Origin: Clostridia bacterium
Lineage (GTDB): Bacteria > Bacillota > Clostridia > TANB77 > CAG-465
Direction of reading: 5' to 3'
Assembly: GCA_028686615.1 (NCBI GenBank)
Contig: JAQUBQ010000004.1
Span: forward strand, 1 to 37,423
Length of the DNA stretch: 37,423 nt
Shown here in pieces: positions 23,543 to 30,643 of this stretch; position 1 is the stretch's first letter, and each line of letters starts with the position of its first letter. The notes beneath the pieces were generated by a model. That model saw only the letters and a program-made list of their open reading frames with translations. It searched no databases and was not told where the DNA came from. A program made the translations under genes and the position numbers.

Positions 23543-24538
23543 TTATACTACATATATAATATTAGGAGAATCAAAATTTTTGTTTAACTCGCTCCTTATA
23601 AACTTTTCAGCATCATCTCTATATTCTTTTCTATATATATATTTACCTTTACCTCTACCTGTCATAAGTTTTTTATTGTATAATTTTATTTTATCAGGAA
23701 ATGCTTGCTCGTTAATTGCATTATGAACATAACTATAAGTCATAAATATCACTTCAATAAACATCTCTTGTTTAACTTTATAAGACAATTTGTTTTTTAA
23801 TTTTTGTATTAATTCAAAATATAATTCTTTCCAGTTCTCTACAAATATTACTGGAGCAATTAGTATTCCTACTTTATATCCAGCATCACATAATTTATTA
23901 ATAGCATTAATTCTATTAATTAATGAGGAGGTACCAATTTCTATTTTTGATATTATATATTGTGGGTTTAAACTCATTCTAATAATTGTTTTACCGTTAT
24001 GCTTTAAATTAAGTAACTTATCCACCATGTTAAATTTAGTAGGAAAAGTAATAAAACCTCTGCCTTTTTCTCCGAATTCTTCAATTACTTTATTTAAATT
24101 ACCTGTAATTTGATTTTCAAGAATTAAATCACTATTACTTCCTATTTCAAAAGTAGATGTTTCTTTTGCCTTAATAGATTTTTTAATTAGATTTGATATA
24201 ATAAATTCATTGTTTGCATAAATTCTTAAATAAGAACACTTATTATAATTACAAACTAAATAACAATATAAACACATCGCAGAGCATCCTGAAGAAGTAA
24301 AAGGTACTAGGTAATCTGATGATTTTTTATTTTCTACATATTTATGAGTTTTTCTGATCCCAATAATTAAATATTTTTTAAGTTCTATAAAATCTTTATT
24401 ATCTTTTTTTCTTAGTTCTTCAATATTATTATGGCTTGTTATAGGGAGCCATTCTATATTATTATATCTTTCTCTTAACTTCTGCCCTAATTCATAATTA
24501 AGTGCTTCAGGCTCATAATAAATTTTTTTATATTTCAT
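23543..24538 (-). CDS. splB: Spore photoproduct lyase (radical SAM)
   Basis: This 331-aa enzyme repairs the spore photoproduct (5-thyminyl-5,6-dihydrothymine) in DNA during germination. The radical SAM cluster motif is GCSAMCLYCYL (Cys 85, 89, 92). It is followed by VCNYNKCSYLR (Cys 96 and 101); in clostridial enzymes a cysteine near here donates hydrogen. EIGSNSDLILEN, KTIIRMSLNP and IAPVIFVENWKELYFEL are also typical, and length is normal. It is transcribed alone with about 270 bases upstream, divergent from the 145-aa gene. It supports the spore-forming nature of the host. Confidence 0.9.
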   Translation of the reverse strand: MKYKKIYYEPEALNYELGQKLRERYNNIEWLPITSHNNIEELRKKDNKDFIELKKYLIIGIRKTHKYVENKKSSDYLVPFTSSGCSAMCLYCYLVCNYNKCSYLRIYANNEFIISNLIKKSIKAKETSTFEIGSNSDLILENQITGNLNKVIEEFGEKGRGFITFPTKFNMVDKLLNLKHNGKTIIRMSLNPQYIISKIEIGTSSLINRINAINKLCDAGYKVGILIAPVIFVENWKELYFELIQKLKNKLSYKVKQEMFIEVIFMTYSYVHNAINEQAFPDKIKLYNKKLMTGRGKGKYIYRKEYRDDAEKFIRSELNKNFDSPNIIYVV

Positions 24539-24761
24539 AATAACCTTCCTTATTAAATATCATTTATAATAACTAATGTATACTATTAAACCTATCATTT
24601 AAGCTCTTTACCAAATGTAATTTTTGTTTTAAATACTATAAGGTTTTTAGTAACATATGTTTTATTTTTATAAAACAAAAACTTAGTGCCACATTTTAAA
24701 CTCTACATTTATTATGGTTACTTTTTGCAATATTATTAAGTAAATATATACTTAAATTAAT

Positions 24762-24791
24762 GAATATTAAATTTTAATAAGTATCATAATA
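24762..24791 (+). promoter_or_regulatory. Sigma-G-like promoter ahead of the 145-aa gene
   Basis: GAATA (24762-24766) and CATAATA (24785-24791) are 18 bases apart, fitting the forespore sigma-G pattern GnATR-N18-CATnnTA. The implied leader is short (about 14 nt). The surrounding DNA is very AT-rich, so chance cannot be excluded. Confidence 0.35.
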
Positions 24792-24811
24792 AATTTAGAA
24801 AGGGTGTTATT

Positions 24812-25249
24812 ATGAATGAAAAAACAGAATTATTAAAACATATCTATGAAGATAGTGAAATGGCCAGTTATACTATAGAAGAGTTGTTACAAGATTTAGA
24901 AAAAAAAGACAATAAAATTAAAAAGCTTACACAAGAACTATTAAATGAATATCAAGATTTTTTATATAAAAGTAAAGATATATTCAATAGCAAAAATAAA
25001 AAGTTACCTCAAAATAGTATGATTGGTAAATTGTCTGCTAAAATGGGAATTGACAAGAATGTTAAAGATGATAATAGTGATTCTAGCATTGCTACTATGC
25101 TTATAAAAGGTATTTCAACTGGAATTATCAATACAGAGAAAAAAATCAATGATTATAAAGATATTGTAGATAATGAAACTTTAGACTTGGCTAAAAAATT
25201 TCTTTATTTTCAACAACAATCAATTGAAAAATTAAAGATATACTTATAG
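24812..25249 (+). CDS. Hypothetical all-helical protein, possibly spore-associated
   Basis: This 145-aa protein is soluble and almost wholly helical. It begins TELLKHIYEDSEMASYTIEE, then a long charged helix (LEKKDNKIKKLTQELLNEYQ), a loop (SKNKKLPQNSMIGKLSAKMG) and two more helices. The pattern suggests a small four-helix bundle, somewhat like ferritin-fold proteins of Clostridia. No metal-ligand motif is certain and I do not recognise a named family. AAAGGGTG precedes the ATG. A sigma-G-like promoter, the divergent splB and the nearby bofA hint at expression in sporulation. A strong terminator follows. Confidence 0.5.
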   Translation: MNEKTELLKHIYEDSEMASYTIEELLQDLEKKDNKIKKLTQELLNEYQDFLYKSKDIFNSKNKKLPQNSMIGKLSAKMGIDKNVKDDNSDSSIATMLIKGISTGIINTEKKINDYKDIVDNETLDLAKKFLYFQQQSIEKLKIYL

Positions 25250-25308
25250 TTATTTGTTAAAATTTTTACTATACTAATATATAACAACTTAATTATTATA
25301 ATATAAAG

Positions 25309-25343
25309 AACACTATAGCTCTTTTAAAAAGCACTATAGTGTT
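25309..25343. terminator. Bidirectional terminator between the 145-aa gene and bofA
   Basis: AACACTATAG and CTATAGTGTT form a perfect 10-bp stem around a 15-base loop that has its own small CTTTTxAAAAG pairing. TTTTTA follows on the plus strand. The convergent bofA gene ends 7 nt away, so it can serve both genes. Confidence 0.75.
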
Positions 25344-25349
25344 TTTATT

Positions 25350-25607
25350 TTAAAATAAGCCCATTAATTTTAATACCACTAATACTATTACTCCCGGTAA
25401 ACCTAGTATTCCTACAACCAATGCCGATATCCAATTAATTGCAATATGAAAATTAAAGAAGTTACCTATCCAGTTGGCTACTAACAGTAATAACACTCCT
25501 AATGCTATATTGATAAATAATTTTACTATTTTTTTAATTGGCCATGCTAAAAATTTCACTATAATTAAAAGTGCTAATACTGCACCTATAAACACTAAAT
25601 ACTCCAT
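25350..25607 (-). CDS. bofA: BofA-family pro-sigma-K processing inhibitor
   Basis: This 85-aa membrane protein has two or three hydrophobic helices and the family's conserved C-terminus, INWISALVVGILGLPGVIVL (N-x-x-[TS]A-x-VGxLGxPG). In Bacillus, BofA holds SpoIVFB inactive until the forespore signals. Clostridia often keep BofA though their sigma-K control differs. AGGAGGTG lies before the ATG. It is transcribed singly and converges on the 145-aa gene. Length matches the family. Confidence 0.85.
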   Translation of the reverse strand: MEYLVFIGAVLALLIIVKFLAWPIKKIVKLFINIALGVLLLLVANWIGNFFNFHIAINWISALVVGILGLPGVIVLVVLKLMGLF

Positions 25608-25799
25608 AAATACACCTCCTTATAGAATAATTACTTTTGTTTAATAAATATAAATCTTTTAATTAATATTATTATATGGTTGTCTAAAAAGAATATTACA
25701 ATTCTTCTTGCTTATTATGCAATATTTATTATTATAACACATATAATATATTGTACCATAAAATATTGTAATCCTAATTTAATAAAAGGGGTGATTAAA

Positions 25800-26132
25800 G
25801 TGACTATTAAAAATCTTAAACTAGAAAACGGGATATACCCAGAAGGAACCTACTCTTCATTTAAGTTATACTATAAGGGGTATGCTCTAACAGAGGAATG
25901 TTCTAATATCGCATATATCAATAATAAGTTAATTGCAGTAAAAGCTGTAAGTGGCGTTTTCATATATAAACCAGAAGTCATCTGTAATGATAACGGATGT
26001 TCCCTTATCCCCATTGCTTTTTTTAAAGCATATGATTCTTCTGCATATATGAAAGTATCTATAAATGGTATAAAATATATTATAGATAGCAACGTACAAA
26101 TTAAACGCTGTGATTGCATTCCTCTCCACTAA
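25800..26132 (+). CDS. Hypothetical small protein
   Basis: I place the start at GTG 25800-25802, which has AAAGGGGTGA just upstream, giving about 110 aa. The same frame stays open to a TTG at 25680, adding a hydrophobic stretch, but that has no ribosome binding site. The protein has beta-prone segments (GIYPEGTYSSFKLYYKGYAL, KLIAVKAVSGVFIYKPEVIC) and two cysteine pairs (CNDNGC, RCDC). It belongs to no family I recognise. A good terminator follows directly, which supports a real gene. Confidence 0.45.
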   Translation: MTIKNLKLENGIYPEGTYSSFKLYYKGYALTEECSNIAYINNKLIAVKAVSGVFIYKPEVICNDNGCSLIPIAFFKAYDSSAYMKVSINGIKYIIDSNVQIKRCDCIPLH

Positions 26133-26137
26133 TTATT

Positions 26138-26165
26138 AATATGGTTAAATGTTTTTAACCATATT
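26138..26165 (+). terminator. Intrinsic terminator of the small hypothetical gene
   Basis: AATATGGTTAA and TTAACCATATT make a perfect 11-bp stem with a six-base loop, followed by TTTT on the plus strand. It begins 6 nt after the stop codon of the upstream gene. Confidence 0.8.
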
Positions 26166-26290
26166 TTTTAACAAATATTTGTTTGTATTAAAAACAACAC
26201 TATTTGTTGTTGAATTACAAGTTTCGACAAACTTCGCAAAAATATTGTGATATAAAGTATGTAATTACATTATGGAGGTGACAATTACAT

Positions 26291-26503
26291 ATGAAACGTA
26301 TATCAATATCTTCAGATTTTATTTTATCTATTGGATATGATAAATCTAACAATTTATTAGAAATCGAGTTTATAGATGAAACGATATATCAATATTTATG
26401 TATATCAGAAAAACTATATACTAGTTTATTAAATTCAAGATCAAAGAAAAAATTTTATGAGAAAAAAATTAAAGAAAAATACATGTGTCTTAAATTAAGA
26501 TAA
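26291..26503 (+). CDS. KTSC-domain small protein
   Basis: This 70-aa protein consists of one KTSC domain: SSDFILSIGYDKSNNLLEIE (normally S-x-x-I-x-x-I-G-Y-D-x-x-x-x-x-L-x-V-x-F), IYQYLCISEKLYTSLLNS and a basic C-terminus with the K-F-Y pattern near SRSKKKFYEKKIKEKYMC. The domain occurs alone or attached to lysyl-tRNA synthetases and is thought to bind nucleic acid, though its function is not established. GGAGGTG lies 11 nt before the ATG. Inverted repeats ATGTAATT and AATTACAT (26259-26290) flank that site. It is transcribed alone between terminators. Confidence 0.75.
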   Translation: MKRISISSDFILSIGYDKSNNLLEIEFIDETIYQYLCISEKLYTSLLNSRSKKKFYEKKIKEKYMCLKLR

Positions 26504-26525
26504 TCCATTTCCTTTTTATACAATA

Positions 26526-26554
26526 AAGAAGTGCTATATTTACTAGCACTTCTT
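26526..26554. terminator. Bidirectional terminator between the KTSC gene and obg
   Basis: AAGAAGTGCTA and TAGCACTTCTT form a perfect 11-bp stem with a seven-base loop. It lies between convergent genes and follows each stop codon closely (22 nt and 2 nt). T-rich flanks are short on both sides. Confidence 0.7.
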
Positions 26555-26555
26555 A

Positions 26556-27839
<1,284 letters not shown>

Positions 27840-27866
27840 TTATTATTCTCTATTGCTCACCTTAAT

Positions 27867-28889
27867 TTATTCATCAAAATAATTTATTTTCATTGCTTCT
27901 TTAACTTTTTTAACTGTATTTTTAGTTATCAATCTAGCTTTTTTTGTTCCTTCTATTAAAATTTTCTTCACTAATTCAGGTCTTTCTTCATAATATTTTC
28001 TTCTTTCTTGAATTGGCTTCAAATACAAGATTATATTGTCTGCTAGTTCTTTTTTACAAGATACACAGCCTCTTTCACCTTTTCTACATTCTGAATATAC
28101 TGTTTCTAAATTATCCTTGTTAAATAACTTATGATAGTATCCCACCATACATATTTCAGGGTTTGCAGGATCATTTTTATGTATTTTATTTGTGTCTGTT
28201 ATTGCACCTTTTATTTTTAGTCTAATAGTTTCTTCATTATCTGATAGGTAAATTGAATTTCCTAAACTTTTGCCCATTTTAGCGTTTCCATCTAATCCTT
28301 TTATTCTTTTATGCTCACTAATCACTGCTTCTGGTTCAATTAAAACTTCTTTAAATAACGAGTTAAACTTTCTTACTATTTCTTTTGTCTGCTCAATTAA
28401 TGGTAATTGGTCCTCACCTACCGGAACTGCTTCTGCTTCAAATGCTGTAATATCTGCAGCTTGACTAATAGGGTAACCTAAGAACCCATATGTTACAGAC
28501 TCTCCCTCACTACCAAATAATTCTTTTTTTTGCCCAATCTCTGTTTTTATAGTTGGATTTCTTTGAAGTCTTGATACCGTTACTAAATTCGAATAAAACA
28601 TAGTAAGTTCTGCTAGTTCAGGAACCATTGATTGTACAACGAATGTACATTTTTCCGGATTCAATCCTGCTGCTAAATTATCTAATGTTGTTTCATATAT
28701 GTTTTGAGCTACCTTTTCTGGATTACTAAAATTATCTGTTAAAGCTTGTAAATCTGCTACCAAGATGAATGTTTCATACTCGTCTTGCAATTTAACTCTG
28801 TTTTGAAGTGATCCAAAATAATGTCCGATATGTAATTTCCCTGTTGGCCTATCACCAGTTAATATTCTTTGTTTTTTTATTTCTTTCAT
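27867..28889 (-). CDS. trpS: Tryptophanyl-tRNA synthetase
   Basis: This 340-aa class I synthetase charges tRNA-Trp. Its HIGH motif is HIGH itself (residues 20-23, in KLHIGHYFGSLQN), and its KMSKS motif is KMGKS (204-208). Four cysteines near CRKGERGCVSCKKELADN suggest a metal site or structural cluster, as in some bacterial TrpS. I start at the second ATG (28887-28889), 9 nt after AGGAG; the first ATG adjoins that site with no gap. It has its own promoter (29032-29060) and a leader of about 130 nt with a Trp-containing small reading frame. Confidence 0.95.
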   Translation of the reverse strand: MKEIKKQRILTGDRPTGKLHIGHYFGSLQNRVKLQDEYETFILVADLQALTDNFSNPEKVAQNIYETTLDNLAAGLNPEKCTFVVQSMVPELAELTMFYSNLVTVSRLQRNPTIKTEIGQKKELFGSEGESVTYGFLGYPISQAADITAFEAEAVPVGEDQLPLIEQTKEIVRKFNSLFKEVLIEPEAVISEHKRIKGLDGNAKMGKSLGNSIYLSDNEETIRLKIKGAITDTNKIHKNDPANPEICMVGYYHKLFNKDNLETVYSECRKGERGCVSCKKELADNIILYLKPIQERRKYYEERPELVKKILIEGTKKARLITKNTVKKVKEAMKINYFDE

Positions 28890-28927
28890 TTCTTTCATCT
28901 CCTAATATGATAATTTGATTCATTTTA

Positions 28928-28978
28928 TTAGCTACGCCAACACATAGCAACTTCATATAATCCTTTAAATTTTTCCAT
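28928..28978 (-). other. Candidate 16-codon leader reading frame upstream of trpS
   Basis: On the minus strand a small frame, MEKFKGLYEVAMCWRS, lies in the trpS leader and has one Trp codon three from the end. The Trp codon falls in the loop of a hairpin formed by GCTATG and CGTAGC. No ribosome binding site precedes its ATG. A second small frame starting at 28956 in another phase has AAAGGA close by and runs into trpS. Neither is proven. Confidence 0.2.
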
Positions 28979-29031
28979 ATTAAAATTTTTTATCTAAGTA
29001 CTCCATTTAAAACTATTTAACTATAATCTTT

Positions 29032-29060
29032 ATTATACTATGTTTTTTTCTTATATTCAA
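29032..29060 (-). promoter_or_regulatory. Sigma-A type promoter of trpS-obg
   Basis: TTGAAT (29055-29060) and TATAAT (29032-29037) on the minus strand are exactly 17 bases apart. The predicted start leaves a leader of about 130 nt before the trpS ATG. It follows the rpmA terminator. Confidence 0.75.
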
Positions 29061-29082
29061 TTAATTAAATAATATAACAAAA

Positions 29083-29106
29083 AGTCTTAGAATGTACTCT
29101 AAGACT
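29083..29106 (-). terminator. Intrinsic terminator of rplU-rpmA
   Basis: AGTCTTAGA and TCTAAGACT make a perfect 9-bp stem with a six-base loop, followed on the minus strand by TTTTTG. It is 12 nt after the rpmA stop. Confidence 0.85.
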
Positions 29107-29118
29107 CAATATTTAAAT

Positions 29119-29379
29119 TTATTTAGTTTCTGGATATACACTTGCTTTTGTCTTGTCTCTTCCTTTTCTTTCAAATTTAAGAACTCCATCAACAAGAGAA
29201 AATAATGTATCATCTTTACCTCTTCCTACATTTGTTCCTGGGTGTATTTTCGTTCCTCTTTGTCTTACAAGTATATTTCCAGCTAAAACAAATTGTCCAT
29301 CTGCTCTTTTAGCACCAAGTCTTTTGCTTTCACTGTCTCTACCATTCTTAGTAGATCCACCACCTTTTTTTTGTGCCAT
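29119..29379 (-). CDS. rpmA: 50S ribosomal protein L27 (no N-terminal extension)
   Basis: This 86-aa protein is L27, whose N-terminus reaches the peptidyl-transferase centre. It begins [20 protein letters not shown] and has the conserved [28 protein letters not shown] lies 7 nt before this ATG, and no upstream in-frame start gives an extension. Most Firmicutes make L27 with a 9-12 residue N-terminal extension that the Prp protease removes. Here the protein starts at the mature end, as in Gram-negatives, and no prp gene lies between rplU and rpmA (38 nt apart). Confidence 0.97.
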   Translation of the reverse strand: MAQKKGGGSTKNGRDSESKRLGAKRADGQFVLAGNILVRQRGTKIHPGTNVGRGKDDTLFSLVDGVLKFERKGRDKTKASVYPETK

Positions 29380-29417
29380 TTATATTCCCTCCTCATTTAT
29401 TCATGTTTATTATGTAT

Positions 29418-29780
29418 TTATGCTTTTTCTTCAACTACTTCAGCTTCTACTTTTTTTGCTCTAGGAGCCGTTATAGAAATTTTTTCGATTTGTACTTTAG
29501 TATATGCTTGCCTATGTCCTCTTGTTTTTCTATAATTTTTCTTTGCCTTATACTTAAATACTAATACCTTTTTACTTTTACCATGTCCAATTACAGTTGC
29601 TTTTACTTTTGCCCCTTTTATTAGTGGCTCTCCAACTGTTGTTTTATTTTCATCAGACACTAGAAGAACCTCTTTAAATGTTATTTCTTTTCCTTCTTCT
29701 GTTTCTAATCTTTCCATGAAAACAATATCTCCTTCTTGTACTTTGTATTGTTTTCCACATGCATTAATAATTGCGTACAT
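29418..29780 (-). CDS. rplU: 50S ribosomal protein L21
   Basis: This protein of 120 aa is L21, with MYAIINACGKQYKVQEGDIV at the start and KNYRKTRGHRQAYTKVQIEKI near the end of the core. It carries about 18 extra C-terminal residues (APRAKKVEAEVVEEKA), longer than the common 100-105 aa. AAGGAGGA precedes the ATG. A structured leader (29786-29868) and promoter (29874-29902) lie upstream, so the operon may be autoregulated. rpmA follows after 38 nt. Confidence 0.97.
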   Translation of the reverse strand: MYAIINACGKQYKVQEGDIVFMERLETEEGKEITFKEVLLVSDENKTTVGEPLIKGAKVKATVIGHGKSKKVLVFKYKAKKNYRKTRGHRQAYTKVQIEKISITAPRAKKVEAEVVEEKA

Positions 29781-29785
29781 CTTAA

Positions 29786-29868
29786 TCCTCCTTTTTCTAA
29801 CTTGTTCTCGCCGAAAAACACTAGGTAGTATTTTAAATACTTTAAAACCCGTTTCGTGCGGAATTACC
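29786..29868 (-). ncRNA. Structured 5' leader of rplU (L21-leader type)
   Basis: The transcript from the promoter begins near GGTAATTCCGCACG. GGTA can pair with TACC about 36 nt later, enclosing two hairpins: CCG-cacgaaa-CGG and AGTATT-taa-AATACT. CGGCGAGAACAAG follows before the ribosome binding site. Firmicutes carry a known L21 leader at this place. I cannot match it by covariance, so the identity is likely but not proven. Confidence 0.5.
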
Positions 29869-29873
29869 GTAAT

Positions 29874-29902
29874 AGTGTAACATTATTTATGTTATTTGTC
29901 AA
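29874..29902 (-). promoter_or_regulatory. Promoter of rplU-rpmA
   Basis: TTGACA (29897-29902) is a perfect -35, and TACACT (29874-29879), 17 bases away, is a weaker -10. It puts the transcript start just at the 5' edge of the structured leader. Confidence 0.65.
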
Positions 29903-29958
29903 TACCATAAAATAAGTTAATTTTATTAATTCACATATTTATTAGCTAGCCTGTTATT

Positions 29959-30483
29959 TTACAATTGTTTTAACTTTTCCTCTAATTCTAGAAATGTATT
30001 TTCATATAAGACACTTATTTCTTTTTTAGAAAAATTACTAAGAACATAATCCGCTAATCCAATATCTAAGTTTTCTCTATTTTCTATCCCCACTTTTATT
30101 CTTTTTATCTTTTCTGTTTTTAAAACAGTTACTATATTTTTCATTCCATTATGAGTTCCGGCTGATCCCTCTTCCCTATATCTAATATTGCCAAAAGGCA
30201 AATCAACATCATCATAAATAATTATTAAATCTTCTAAGTTAGCTTTATACCATTTTAATACTTTTATTACAGCTTCTCCACTTAAATTCATGTAAGTGCT
30301 AGGCTTAATAAGTACAATTTTTCCTCCTTTAAAATTGCTTTCTAAATAATAATAATTGTCTCTTTTTTTAAATTTTTCATTGCCATTTCTTTCAGCATAA
30401 TAATCTAAAAACATAAAGCCAACATTATGCCTCGTGTTTTTATATTCTTTTCCTACATTTCCAAGTCCAATAATAATTTTCAT
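29959..30483 (-). CDS. pth: Peptidyl-tRNA hydrolase
   Basis: This 174-aa enzyme releases peptides from peptidyl-tRNA that drops off ribosomes. It has GLGNVGKEYKNTRHNVGF with Asn9 and His19 at the catalytic positions, then KPSTYMNLSGEAV, IIYDDVDLPFGNIRYREEG and AGTHNGMKNI. I start at ATG 30481-30483, with AAAGGA 6 nt upstream. The longer frame uses a TTG five codons earlier that overlaps that site. It has its own promoter at 30571-30599 and is divergent from the coupling-ATPase gene. Confidence 0.95.
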   Translation of the reverse strand: MKIIIGLGNVGKEYKNTRHNVGFMFLDYYAERNGNEKFKKRDNYYYLESNFKGGKIVLIKPSTYMNLSGEAVIKVLKWYKANLEDLIIIYDDVDLPFGNIRYREEGSAGTHNGMKNIVTVLKTEKIKRIKVGIENRENLDIGLADYVLSNFSKKEISVLYENTFLELEEKLKQL

Positions 30484-30544
30484 ACTTTTTCCTTTCAATA
30501 ATTAGTCTTACATACCTTTATAAATCTTTTTTAACCATAATCTA

Positions 30545-30573
30545 TTGTCTTTTATTCTTACATATAGTATATT
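30545..30573 (+). promoter_or_regulatory. Candidate promoter of the coupling-ATPase gene
   Basis: TTGTCT (30545-30550) and TATATT (30568-30573) are 17 bases apart on the plus strand. It overlaps the divergent pth promoter by three bases, so the two may compete. AT richness makes this moderate evidence only. Confidence 0.45.
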
Positions 30574-30599
30574 ATATAGTAGAATATATGATAATTCAA
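30571..30599 (-). promoter_or_regulatory. Sigma-A type promoter of pth
   Basis: TTGAAT (30594-30599) and TATAAT (30571-30576) on the minus strand are exactly 17 bases apart, about 90 nt before the pth start. Confidence 0.65.
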
Positions 30600-30618
30600 C
30601 AAGTTTTTATGACTTGTT
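30598..30618 (+). promoter_or_regulatory. Hairpin in leader of the coupling-ATPase gene
   Basis: AACAAGT and ACTTGTT form a 7-bp stem with a seven-base loop, followed by TTTTAAAAAA. It lies between the candidate promoter and the TTG start, so it could act as an attenuator. Stem strength is modest. Confidence 0.35.
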
Positions 30619-30643
30619 TTAAAAAATAGAAAGCGGTGATTTT

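Noticed and set aside
25680-25799. TTG-started extension of the 110-aa protein adding a hydrophobic helix
   Set aside because: No ribosome binding site before the TTG, while AAAGGGGTGA precedes the GTG at 25800. The hydrophobic stretch may be a by-product of AT-rich DNA.
25871-26129. Two minus-strand frames opposite the 110-aa gene
   Set aside because: No ribosome binding site; the plus-strand gene has a good site and a terminator.
28890-29030. T-box riboswitch ahead of trpS
   Set aside because: No GGGUGGNACCGCG-type T-box sequence or matching terminator/antiterminator is present in the leader.
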